This document shows positions 50,331 through 60,226 of a stretch of 64,000 nt of DNA, one piece after another. This DNA comes from Epiperipatus broadwayi (Eukaryota > Onychophora > Udeonychophora > Euonychophora > Peripatidae): contig JAQFVV010012400.1 in the NCBI GenBank assembly GCA_028023455.1, positions 18,192,490 through 18,256,489 on the forward strand. The letters run 5' to 3'. Numbering within the stretch: position 1 is the stretch's first letter; every line of letters begins with the position of its first letter. The notes beneath the pieces are model-generated. The model did no database searches, was not told the origin of the DNA, and worked only from the letters and a program-made list of their open reading frames with translations. A program made the translations under genes and the position numbers.

Positions 50331-51245
50331 TTAACATTTATCTTTAGTCCTACTTTCTTCTACTAACTCCTGCAACATTTCCTGCAGCTCTGAAGCATTA
50401 TTTGCAAAAACAACTACATCATCTGCGAAATCTAAATGACTTAAATACTCTCCATTTACTTTCACTCCTTTAGTTTCCCATTTTAATCCACAAAATACTT
50501 CTTGCAGCACTGCTGTAAAGAGTTTTGGAGATATGGAGTCACCTTGTCTTACACCTTTCTCAATGTTGATTTTTCCAGTATCATTATGTAATCTAATTGT
50601 TGCTGTTGCATTTTTATAAATATTCTTTAAAATATGACAATATCCTGGATCTATACCTTGATGATCCAATGCTTTAATCACTGAAGAAATGTGTATAGAA
50701 TCGAATGCCTTTTCATAATCTACAAATCCAAAACATAATGACAACTCATATTCCTTTGTCCTTTCTATGACTTCTCTCAATACCTGGATATGATCTATTG
50801 TACTAAAACCACTTTTAAAACCAGCTTGTTCTCTTGGTTGGTGGAAATCCAAAGTTCTCTGTAGACGAGTTGTAATTATCTTGGTAAAAATTTTATATAA
50901 AACTGATAAAAGGCTGATAGATCTGTAATTTCTAATATCTTCTTTATCACCTTTTTTAAATATTAATATTATTATTGCATTCTTCCAATCTTCCGGTAAA
51001 TCTTTATCATTTAGACATTTGGTATATAACTTTGCTAAAATTGTTTCTATTTCTTCACCTGCTTCTTTTAATATATCAATTATAATTCCATCATTTCCTG
51101 GAGCATTTCCTTTCTTCATACACTTAATTGCATGTCTCACTTCTTCATTTAAAATTCTGGGCAATTCGGAAGATGTAATAGATATAGGAGGTACTTGTTC
51201 TTTATTACTATATAATTCTTGATAAAAATCTTCTACCAATTTCAT
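50331..51245 (-). pseudogene. RTE reverse transcriptase domain, copy A
   Basis: A 304-codon frame covers most of the reverse transcriptase: AIKCMKKGNAPGNDGI near the start (RT-0/1 region), then WKNAIIILIFKKGD, NYRSISLLS, the first catalytic aspartate in GFVDYEKAFDSI, KGVRQGDSISPKLF (RT-4/5) and the catalytic FADDVVVFA (FADD at about 50418-50429). All core motifs are present and look intact, so the domain died recently. The frame leaves the RT thumb at a frameshift near 50335; the next segment continues in another frame (49898-50317). Family by motif order and wording: RTE/BovB-like. The neighbouring 54622-55143 frame is the same region of copy B. Confidence 0.85.
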
Positions 51246-51555
51246 GATGTCATCTCTCTTTTTAGTAATAATTCCATCTTTTTTTCTTATTGCAGATATA
51301 AATTTCCTACCAATACCAAAATGTTGTTTAACATTTTTGAGACTTTTATTTTCTTCTACAGCTTTCCTTGCTATTTCACAGTTATACTTTCTTATATCAT
51401 TTTCAACTCTTTTCCTATCATTTTACAAAATTCGAGATATTCAATTCTTTTTAATACTTCATTTTTGTAGATCTTCATATTCCTACTTTTCTTCATAAAT
51501 TCTCTAGTCTCAGTAGAAATTTTATTAGTCAATTGCTGCTTTTTTCTACCAGCTA

Positions 51556-52842
51556 AATATATGAAAATGCAATTATTGGAAGATGAATACTTCTTTACCT
51601 TAGTTTATTTATTTTGTTAAGATTTGGATTTTTTGTGTATAATTATGGCAATGTACATATTATATTGCTTGAGTACATACTTATTTTGAGAAATCAAATA
51701 TAGTGAATATGAATATATATAGTTATTTACTGCATTAATTATTTTTATATACACTTTTCACTATGAAGTTTTATATTACTAACTACTATTGAAACACTTA
51801 AGTTTCGGCCATGAGCAATGTTGCCTTCATTTGATATCATATAAACTAAATTGTGAAATTTACTGGGGAAAAAATTACTTTTTAGAAAATAAGAACATTG
51901 CCCATATACAAAAAAAAAACAGCATAGTAATTCTATCTTTTCATATATAATAGGATAAATATATAAGTAGCAGGAAGATATGTACATAATTTTATCCTTT
52001 TCAATAGAAAACAAAATTCTTTTAACGGAATGAATTTTTTAGGAGAAAATATCTGTTCGTGAATTTAATGATGAATTTAACACATGGTAGTGAATATAAG
52101 AGTGATCAAGCCTTTTCAAGAGATCGTTACACAAACCTATGGCCACACAAACTTTCATTGAAATGAGGTAGGGAGAAAGATACATTGTCATTTAATCATT
52201 ATTATTATGCTTTAATCGGAACTAAAAATATAAGTGATGAAACCATCAATTGCTATTTCAAAGAAACTAATGTAAATGCTGTGTTTCGGTCACTTTATCT
52301 TAAGTCTTTTAATTTGCTTCAAATAAAATATGATCTTTTTTTTTATATAAAGATATACAATTTTATTTATTATTATGAACATTCAGGTAAATAAAACTAT
52401 AAAAGATGACATAGGATCAAGTGTACTAAATTATAACATAGGATTTTAAAATGACATGATTGTTCATGTAGATTATATATACAAACTAGTAGTACAGAAC
52501 AAAAAATTCACTGGCTCAAACAGCAAAAACTTACCACAAAGATCAAGGACAATATGCTAAACAGAAGGCAAAAAAAACTACTAGTAAAGTGAAAGTTACA
52601 ATGTCTTATAAATCAGTCTATATGATAGAGGATTTTTTTGTCCCACTAATTGGAATGTTATAAAAAAATTAATGGGATATAGTCCATCATAAATGTCCAT
52701 CCATTAGAAAGAACAGCTCGATTTCTTCAATACAGGAACCATGCTAGTTCAAAGGAAAGGTCCATGCCAGAATCTATTTGTTATCATAATGGTAGGGATA
52801 CCTATTTAGATTGTTGCCCAGATGCCAGCAACTACAAATCTT
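51556..52842. other. intergenic between repeats, nothing recognised
   Basis: AT-rich. The part from about 52640 may be the 3' untranslated part of the LINE fragment at 52843, but nothing in it is diagnostic. Confidence 0.4.
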
Positions 52843-53274
52843 CTACAGAAATGAAAAGGATTTCCAGGTATCTTTAAATATGTGTGAAAGGGCAAGTTTT
52901 TTGTCCCTTTCTCGTATTTTCCTAATCTTCTTGAAGAAGAGATCACAAGGGTTATTTGTTGTTTGGCTAAAAATAAGACTACACCTGGTGGTCCAATAGG
53001 TGTAGAAAATAAATGTTGATAGTCTTGTGATGAAGAAAGTACTGTTAGTAATGCTGTTTATTAAGATTCCAAGTGTAGGTTTTTCACATTGTAATATGGA
53101 AGTGATAGCATTACAGTAGATCAGCAGTGATTGGCAACTAGAGAGGAGATGAAGTGTGGTTTCCTCATCCCTGAAACATAAAGAGCAAATTGGGCCAATG
53201 CTTGGGAAAACCCTATGGTAGACTAGGAATCTGTTTGTTGGAAGAGCATCAAGATGGTTGATTAGAAAATCCAA
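52843..53274 (-). pseudogene. non-LTR retrotransposon C-terminal zinc-binding region (zf-RVT-like)
   Basis: A 143-codon minus-strand frame with ALPTNRFLVYHRVFPSIGPI leading into CSLCFRDEETTLHLLSSC (Cys30, Cys33, His42, Cys47). This matches the zf-RVT layout (ALPT..L..R.., C-x2-C-x8-H-x4-C) at the end of several LINE and related RT polyproteins. It differs in sequence from the 30356 family and from the RTE copies, so it is a third LINE lineage in the window. The RT itself is absent upstream (right) on this strand. Probably a 5'-truncated insertion. The alternative, a host zinc protein, is unlikely given the lone domain. Confidence 0.55.
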
Positions 53275-53962
53275 AAACTTAGGTTCAAGAAACTACCGTT
53301 TAAATTTCCTGATAAGACAGAATTGCACTTTTATCTGTGGAAATTAGACAATCAAATATTGATGAGTAGTGAATAATCAAAATGGATATCATAGCATATT
53401 TATAATGCAACTACTTTTTATGCTCATAACTGAAATTTAAATCCAAACTGGCTAGAACTTGGAAATGCTTAGAATTTTTTACCAGATAACTGTAAGACAA
53501 CCCAACTAATCCAAAACTGATCACTAAATGAATAAATACCTAGTTAATCTTAGCTAGAAAGAAAAGAAACATTGAAACCATCACCATCAAACAATTGTAA
53601 TGTTGGTGAATAATAGCTTTTCTTTCATTATTTTTATTTGGAGAAATATTTGTTCTCTGATGAACTAACTCATTTTAGTAAAGTATCTATAACAATATTA
53701 TCAGTAATAATCAAATACAAAACTGTTTTAACTTTGGCATAACATTCTAAAGAAGTGTTCATTAACTTACTGAACATTTTAATCAATGTTTTTAAAGGAC
53801 TTTCTAAAGTTTACATAATTTTAAATATTGTTAAAATAAAGTGTATTAGAAAATGACTTGCAGTGAGACTACTACCAATTATAATAAGATATTCTCACTT
53901 TGTCATAATACTCTATTGTGTAATTAGTCCCCTACCCTTTTTGTGTGATGATAAGTTAATAT
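53275..53962. other. intergenic, nothing recognised
   Basis: AT-rich spacer between the zf-RVT fragment and RTE copy B. Confidence 0.45.
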
Positions 53963-54260
53963 ATCATCATCAACCATTAACAATCCACTGCAGGATGAAG
54001 GTCACTCCAAGTTCAAACCATTTTCTCCAATCTTTAGCTTCTCTTGTCCACATCACCCCTGCACACTTTTCATCCATCCATCTCACATGTGGTCTCTTTC
54101 TAGGTCTTTTACAATCTCTTGGAATCCAGTTTAAGATTTCAATTGTCCATCTATTATAATCTCTTCTAGCAATATGTCCAGCCCAACTCCACTTCAGTTT
54201 TTTAATTTTTTCAATGAGGTCAATAACACCTGTTTGTTCTCTTACCCATATATTGTGTTT

Positions 54261-54650
54261 TCAATCTCTTCTTGTTACTCCCAACATGCATCTCTCCATA
54301 CTTCTTTGAGTGGTCTGAAGTCTCTGTATTGTTCTTCTATTAAGTGTCCAAGTCTCAGATCCATAAGTAAGAACTGGTAAAACACATTTATTAAAAACCT
54401 TTCTTTTCAAACACATAGGCATATTTCCTTTTAGTATCAAGTTATTTCTACCAAAAGCACTCCAAACAAGTTTAATTCTATGATTAATTTCATCCATTAT
54501 GTTTCCATCTGTATTAATAATCTGACCAAGATATTTGTAGCTGTTAACTTCTTCTAACTCATCATAATCAATCTTTATTTTCATATTTTGAGAAAATCCA
54601 TAGAACATTACTTTAGTTTTTTTAACATTTATCTTTAGTCCTACTTTCAT
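54261..54650 (-). pseudogene. RTE thumb/C-terminal region, copy B
   Basis: Begins in the RT thumb (LKINVKKTKVM), overlaps the preceding frame by 29 bases, then gives YKYLGQIINTDG, LTYGSETWTLNRR and MLGVTRRD before a TGA (54261-54263). The expected tail continues past the stop to about 53965. The overlap of the two frames shows the shared frameshift clearly. Confidence 0.75.
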
Positions 54651-55143
54651 CTGATAACTCCTGCAACATTTCCTGCAGCTCTAAAGCATTATTTGCAAAA
54701 ACAACTACATCATCTGCAAAATCTAAATGACTTAAATAATCTCCATTTACTTTCACTCCTTTAGATTCCCATTTTAATCCACAAAATACTTCTTGCAGCA
54801 CTGCTGTAAAAAGTTTTGGAGATATGGAGTCACCCTGTCTTACACCCTTCTCAATGTTGACTTTCCTAGTATCATTATGTAATCTAATTGTTGCTGTTGC
54901 ATTTTTATAAATATTCTTTAAAATATGACAATATCCTGGATCTATACCTTGATGATCCAATGCTTTAATCACTGAAGAAATGTTTATAGAATCAAATGCC
55001 TTTTCATAATCTACAAATCCAAAGCATAATGGCAACTCATATTCATTTGTTCTTTCTATAACTTCTCTCAATACCTGGATATGATCTACTGTACTAAAAC
55101 CATTTTTAAATCCAGCTTGTTCTCTTGGTTGGTGGAAATCCAA
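54622..55143 (-). pseudogene. RTE reverse transcriptase core, copy B
   Basis: A 173-codon frame with the same wording as copy A: GFVDYEKAFDSI, KGVRQGDSISPKLF and FADDVVVFA, so the catalytic aspartates are kept. The frame opens at a methionine that replaces a Leu-type residue of copy A; upstream RT sequence continues in a broken state at 55246-55515 (NAPGNDGI-like KGKAPGNDGIIIDILKEAG). It runs into the same out-of-frame end ESRTKDKC as copy A. Confidence 0.8.
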
Positions 55144-55245
55144 TGTTCTCTGTAGACGAGTTGTAATTATCTTGGTAAAAATTTTGTATAAAACTGATAA
55201 AAGGCTGATAGGTCTGTAATTTTTAATATCTTCATTATCACCTTT

Positions 55246-55515
55246 TTAAAATATTAATACTGCATTCTTCCAATCATCAATTAGACATTTCATATATAAC
55301 TTTGCTAAAAAAAATTCTATTTTTTCACCTGCTTCTTTTAATATATCAATTATAATTCCATCATTACCTGGAGCCTTTCCTTTCTTCATAAATTTAATTG
55401 CATGGCTCACTTCTTCATTTAAAATTCTGGACATTTCGGAAGATATAATAGATATAGGAAGTACTTGTTCTTTATTACTATATAATTCTTGATATAAGTC
55501 TATTACCCATTTCAT
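55246..55515 (-). pseudogene. RTE reverse transcriptase N-terminal part, copy B
   Basis: An 89-codon frame homologous to the start of the copy A RT frame (YQELYSNKEQ, ILNEEV.HAIK, APGNDGIIIDILKEAGE). It ends early because of a small deletion that removed the segment matching copy A's CLNDKDLPEDW and following residues. Short indels separate it from the linker frame at 55577-55864. Confidence 0.75.
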
Positions 55516-55576
55516 GATGTCTTCTCTCTTTTTAGTAATAGTTACATATTTTTTCCTTATTGCAGATATAAATTTC

Positions 55577-55864
55577 CTACCAATACCAAAATATTGTTTT
55601 ACACTCTTGAGACTTTTTATTCTCTTCTACAACTTTCCTTGCTAATTCACAGTTATATTTTCTTATATCATTTTCAATTCTTTTCCGCATTATTTTACAG
55701 AATTCAAGGTATTCATTCCTTTTTAATGCATCATTTTTGTATATCTTCATATTCCTTCTTTTCTTCATAAATTCTTTAATCTCTGTAGAAATTTTATTGG
55801 TCAATTGCTGCTTTCTTGTACCAGCTATCTTTGTTGCAGTTTTTAAAAGCGTATTAGTTATTTT
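55577..55864 (-). pseudogene. RTE linker region, copy B (3' side of the insertion)
   Basis: Basic, helical segment between endonuclease and RT (AGTRKQQLTNKISTEIKEFM, KRRNMKIYKNDALKRNEYLE). Reading it as a 107-codon frame starting at 55900 would include foldback sequence; the true element sequence stops at 55864 and resumes at 56740. Confidence 0.7.
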
Positions 55865-56739
55865 ATAAACAAAGCAAAACTCTCCATACAGTATTGCCAC
55901 CCTGTGCCAACCAGAGTAATCAATGAATGCCAGAAGGCTAGTGCATAAAATCCCTATCTAATGCCTTCTCATCCAATATCCCCAGACTAGTTTCTGGCTC
56001 ATGGCCATCGTCAGTGAGGAGCTTTGGATCTGAGAGCACTGCATCTAGATCTTAGGATCTAATGCAACCCTCCAGCACCCACCTTTTATCTCTACTTAAC
56101 TACAAAACTATGAGAATGAAATTGAAAACAGAAAAATATTTTCAATCTAAGCTCAATAGCTTATATAGTCATATGGGTCTGAACTCGGGCACAGGGTGGC
56201 AATACTGTATGGAGAGTTTTGCTTTGTTTATAAACAATTATGTGCTAGTATAAGATAGTGATCATGTGATGCTTAATGGTTTAACACCAATCCTGCCTAA
56301 TAGGATAGTGGTGGCTATGGTTGTTAAAAAGCCAAAGACACCAAAATATATGGGTTCTGAACTGAGTTCAGACCCATATGACTATATAAGCTATTGAGCT
56401 TAGATTTAAAATATTTTTCTGTTTTAAATTTCCTTCTCATAGTTTTGTAGTTAAGTAGAGATAAAAGTGGGTGCTGGAGGGTTGCATTAGATCCTAAGAT
56501 CTAGGTGCAGTGCTCTCAGATCCAAAGCTCCTCACTGACGATGGCTATAAGCCAGAAACTAGTCTGGGGATATTGGATGAGTAGGCATTAGATAGGGATT
56601 TTATGCACAAGCCCTCTGGCATTCATTGATTACTCTGGTTGACACAGGGTGGCAGTACTGTATGGAGAGTTTTGCTTTGTTTATAAACAATTATGTGCTA
56701 GTATAAGGTAGTGATCATGTGATGCTTATTAGTTATTTT
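55852..56739. mobile_element. foldback-type element, copy 3, inserted into RTE copy B
   Basis: The element spans 55865-56726, flanked by the direct repeat tattagttatttt (55852-55864 and 56727-56739; the true TSD may be 11-13 bp). The uninterrupted RTE coding sequence on the two sides shows what the empty site was. Structure: a forward unit of about 320 bp; a switch of strand near 56185; then a reverse partial unit; then a complete reverse unit (about 457 bp); then the start of another. The stretch 56187-56271 is thus repeated directly at about 56643-56728. A palindrome 'gaactgagttcag' marks the unit middle (about 56360). Noncoding. Least diverged of the three copies. Confidence 0.85.
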
Positions 56740-56850
56740 CTTATTAATTTCATTCAAATCTGAATCATGTTCAAAATCTACTAATACTTGAAACCGATTT
56801 GTAAGTTCTAATATAAATTCATTAGTGTTTCTGAAGATTAGGAATATCAA

Positions 56851-57666
56851 CTGTAAATATTATTTTTCTTAATAATTTTTGTCTCTCTAGTTTTGCATAT
56901 ATTTATATTGTGTTGATCGCACATACTGCGGTCACACATATAGATATTTATAAAAAGTGAGTTTAAAAAAAATTACAAAACAAAGAAATGTTTAAGTAAA
57001 AAAGAGAAGGAATTAGAATCGAAACGATTCTTATCTTTTACCCTTCAAAGTTCAGATTTTAGAAAGAATAGAAATATTAAGGTTAAAAAATATCGATATC
57101 ATGTGTTTAATGTAAGATTAAAAAAAAATGAGAAAGGAAATATAAATAAAATAGAAACTTAATGATATAAAAAAAAAAGCGATAGTTGGGGAGTTTAAAT
57201 AAAATATAAGTAAAATTTAGAATGCAACGAAAAGATAAAGATCTGTTCTTAAAATTACACATTTTGACGAAAATGAAATGCATATGTGAATGTATGAATA
57301 AAGAGAGTAAGGTTTATTTCATGTCAAAATGAAATAATTTTATTAAAGAAAGTGATTGATAAATAAATGTAAAATATTATATTATAAAATTATATCAAAT
57401 TAAAAGTAATTTTGTATAAGTTGTTGAAAGCATTTTAAAGTAAAAAGGTGTGAAATAAAAATACAGCGGGAGATCAAGATAAGGAAGGAATTTGAAAAAT
57501 AAAGGACATTAATTAATTAATTGGAAAACAGTATTGGTCGAGACTTCAGTGAGGACACTGCTCTGATAAGAAGCAGAGAAATATAATAGAAAGCAGACAT
57601 GAAAGTTAAATTAAGAACATGAAAACAAGCTATAACATAATGGAAGCTTCAAGGATGTGTGGCTAA
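56851..57666. other. intergenic, AT-rich; small perfect hairpin
   Basis: No gene. 'agaatcg' and 'cgattct' pair around aaa near 57015-57031. Otherwise nothing supported. Confidence 0.45.
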
Positions 57667-57909
57667 GGGCCAGTCACGATCACCGGTCGATCCAGACTTC
57701 CGTGCTATAATGTTTCGCGTCTCGATGTAACAACTGCCGATGTAGCGCCTGCCGAAGAGTTTGTTTTGCCTTGCCTTGATGCCCACAATACAGAGGAGTT
57801 CCAACAATCAAATCTAACTGAAGAGCGACCGTTCCCTACTAAAGAAGTGGAAAAATTCCACGGGACGGTCAGCAAGATGCCAAGTTTATTCGAAGACTTT
57901 ATCACCTAG
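57667..57909 (+). CDS. unidentified GC-richer reading frame (80 codons), possible exon or element remnant
   Basis: A compact block much less AT-rich than its surroundings is open on the plus strand from a stop at 57664-57666 to a TAG at 57907-57909. The product starts GPVTITGRSRLPCYNVSRLD and ends SKMPSLFEDFIT. It has no ATG near its start. 'ctaag' just upstream has no pyrimidine tract, so an exon reading is weak. YNVSRLD loosely resembles the end of the Gypsy integrase region (VNVSRL), so it may be the 3' coding end of another LTR element. The opposite strand also has a 66-codon frame. Nothing decides between these; treat as a coding-like island. Confidence 0.3.
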   Translation, partial: GPVTITGRSRLPCYNVSRLDVTTADVAPAEEFVLPCLDAHNTEEFQQSNLTEERPFPTKEVEKFHGTVSKMPSLFEDFIT

Positions 57910-58354
57910 GTAATTATGAATAAGACATTTTATATAATTATGTGCACATACCTTTAAATTTAATGCAATTGCCAATCCCACATATAATGAGATAGACGTT
58001 AATTAGACTCCTTTCAATATTTGGAATGACTATAAAGGGACACTTTATTTTCAAAGATTGCAATCATTTATAATATAATCTTCTATTGTATTTTATTTAT
58101 TTGTTGTAGTATTATAGCATAATCTGTTTTTTTATATTGAGTGTTTATAATTTAGAGTGTTTCTTTTATTATAATTTAGTGTATTAAATATCTTTTATTT
58201 ATGTAAAATCTGTTTCGTCTCTTTCTTCGCCACTTCCAAAAAATAATATAGTCTTAGGATTGGGAAATAATTATTATGCATTTGAGTACTTAATTAACAT
58301 GTGAAGCTAGTGGTGCAGTATTTGATCCCATTAAATTTATAATTATCCAAGCGC
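57910..58354. other. spacer before the Gypsy LTR, nothing recognised
   Basis: AT-rich, without frames or repeats. If the LTR starts earlier than I place it, for example at the other TGTAAC near 57726, this stretch would belong to the LTR. Confidence 0.4.
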
Positions 58355-58588
58355 TGTAACTCTGTTAAATCTTACAGCAGTCGGGAGAAAGTTGACCGGG
58401 AAATATAACTTGGGGCTATACCCGTATAGCATACAAGTTCGGTCAAGTACGGATATAGACTCGTTTATGTCCGTATTTTCTCTCTGCTTGTGGTAGCGGA
58501 AAGTGGACGATCTTGAATTATAAGAATTCCCCATTATATCTATATAAAAGGGAAGTTTAAGCCTTTCGATCGTCGGGTTTCCGTTACA
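58355..58588 (+). repeat. Gypsy 5' LTR (234 bp as placed)
   Basis: Starts TGTAAC and ends GTTACA, a 6-bp inverted terminal repeat, and abuts a primer-binding site. A TATA box (tatataaaa, 58542-58550) lies 38 bp before the 3' end, giving a U3-rich LTR. The 3' end is well fixed by the PBS; the 5' end is less sure because another TGTAAC lies at about 57726. The 3' LTR and TSD are off the window. The minus-strand frame across it is not a gene. Confidence 0.55.
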
Positions 58589-58591
58589 TTT

Positions 58592-58609
58592 TGGGGGCCA
58601 GTGTCCGGG
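58592..58609 (+). promoter_or_regulatory. tRNA primer-binding site (Pro-tRNA-like)
   Basis: tgggggccagtgtccggg directly follows the LTR end and resembles the complement of a tRNA-Pro 3' end (TGGGGGCTCGTCCGGG), with a small mismatch/insertion in the middle. Other tRNAs are possible. Confidence 0.6.
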
Positions 58610-59039
58610 ATTTCTATTGCTGTGCAATTAGTGATCACGTGTTGAATTAATTTTATAAGATAACGTAAATATTTTCTAAAATAAAAAAAATTTTTGTTTT
58701 AATATGTGTTTTTTAAAATATATAAAATTCGCGTTGTAAATCAGAGTGGTTAGAAGCGAAGATGAAGGGGATAAATTTTTTGCTTTATAATACTTCATAT
58801 ATGTGTTTCATCGTCAAGTGTGTACGAAGAATAGAAAGAAGGGAAAATTTTAATATTAAGAAAGTTTTGAAATGCGTTGTGACGTATTTAATAAAAGACT
58901 AGAAGTATTTCAATATAATCGCCATGAACAAAGAATTGATTATCTCAAATAATTGCTGGTAATGAAATATAAATCGTTTCAGAAAAGAGAAAAAAGGAAT
59001 AAAACACAGTTTCATGAAAGTTTTAATGCTAAATAGTAA

Positions 59040-59970
59040 AAATAGTCACATATTCCAGTTAAGTTAAAAATAAATAAATGTGTGTATGAATTCATAGTCG
59101 TAATAATAAAAGTGTATTCAGCTATAATTATAGCGATCAAATATAGATTATCTAGATGTTTGTTGTAACGAAAATAAAGTAGTTAAGTTAAAAAGAATAA
59201 AATAGTTTTAGTAAGGTTTTAATCATAAATGATAGATTCTAAAATATTCGCGTATCTCAGTTAAGTTGAAGAAGAAATATATATGTTGGACTTTAGAATA
59301 ATCGCATATGTAAGCGAAGTTGAAAAGATATATGTGTGAATTTATAATAACGTATCCCAGTTAAGCTGAAAATAAAATATTTATAATGATAAATGATAAA
59401 AATGTTCGAGTGTATTTGTTGGGTTGAAGAAAATATATACGTATGATTTTAAATATTCGAGAAAAGAAAGTAATCGATAAATTACAAAACGTAGTAAGTA
59501 TAACGAAGTATATTAGTTAAGTTGAGGAAATATATATGTATGATTTTAAAAATAATCGTGAGGATAACTTGATCAATAAATTGCTGATATAGCTTGTACA
59601 ATGAAGTATACCTGTTAAATGGAAGGAAATATATCTCTATGATTTTAAAATAGTAAAGAGACAATATAAATTACAAACATAGTGTGTGTAATGAAGGAGG
59701 TTAGTCCGTTAAAAAAATATATATGTGTATGATTTTGTTTTAAAACAACCGTAACCTTAAAGTGATCGAAATTTATAAACGGAATATTAGAAATATATAT
59801 CATAAGTGCGTACTGTTGGAAATACAGTCAAATAGAAATGAGTTTATTTATAAATATCGTTAACAGAGGAATAAAGTATAGTAGTTGAGTTAGATTAAAA
59901 AAAATATATAAGTGCGACATTAATTGAAGTATAGTGAGTCAGAGTTGGATAAGTTGGAAAAAAATATAGG
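59040..59970 (+). repeat. degenerate repeats in the Gypsy leader
   Basis: A motif like 'gttaagttgaagaaa' followed by 'atatatatgtatgatttt' recurs about ten times at 70-110 bp spacing (for example near 59260, 59295, 59352, 59430, 59515, 59612, 59705 and 59885). The leader has no long frame. It may be a packaging or translation-control region, or just an expanded minisatellite. Confidence 0.5.
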
Positions 59971-60226
59971 ACAATCATCAAGGTCGGGCAGGCAGTCAGA
60001 CGAATCTAAGGCAGGCGAACAAGAGGGTGAACCAGAGTGCGGATGTTTGGGTTGGCTAGCGATCTAAATGCTAACTGACAAATAACAAATATATTAAAAG
60101 TTAATCAAAGCGGAAAGCAAAGAGTCAGTAGAAGAAATTTTTTATGTAGATATATCCAGAAGAGTTTAGTAAAATAATAGTAATAATAAATACAGATATC
60201 AAGAAGGGTTACATAAAGTTATATTT

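Larger units (their letters stand above)
49660..51555 (-). mobile_element. RTE-type LINE copy A, 5'-truncated
   Basis: Minus-strand non-LTR retrotransposon, 3' end at left. The 3' end reads as a C-terminal coding end followed by a (TGA)n-like tail at about 49660-49680. The coding part holds the linker, the reverse transcriptase and the C-terminal domain. The apurinic-like endonuclease that should precede them is absent, because homology with copy B stops at about 51555: a 5' truncation typical of target-primed reverse transcription. Breaks are a frameshift between the RT and C-terminal frames at about 50325-50345 and an in-frame TGA at 49898-49900. It lies 2.4 kb from copy B in the same orientation. 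Confidence 0.8.
53963..56850 (-). mobile_element. RTE-type LINE copy B, 5'-truncated and split by a foldback element
   Basis: Same element and orientation as copy A. The 3' end at about 53963 again has a (TGA)n-like tail. RT and C-terminal segments follow at 53963-55600, and the upstream linker at 55577-55864 is interrupted by the foldback element 55865-56726. Linker coding resumes at 56740-56815 in the same frame (minus-strand reading ELTNRFQVLVDFEHDSDL..., then ITNTLLKTATKIAG across the insertion). Homology fades near 56850, before the endonuclease. Breaks: a TGA at 54261-54263, a frameshift at about 54640 at the same place as copy A, and a small deletion near 55246-55290. Dead copy. Confidence 0.8.

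Noticed and set aside
58343-58627. 94-codon minus-strand frame across the Gypsy LTR
   Set aside because: It spans the LTR end and the primer site on the wrong strand; chance opening.
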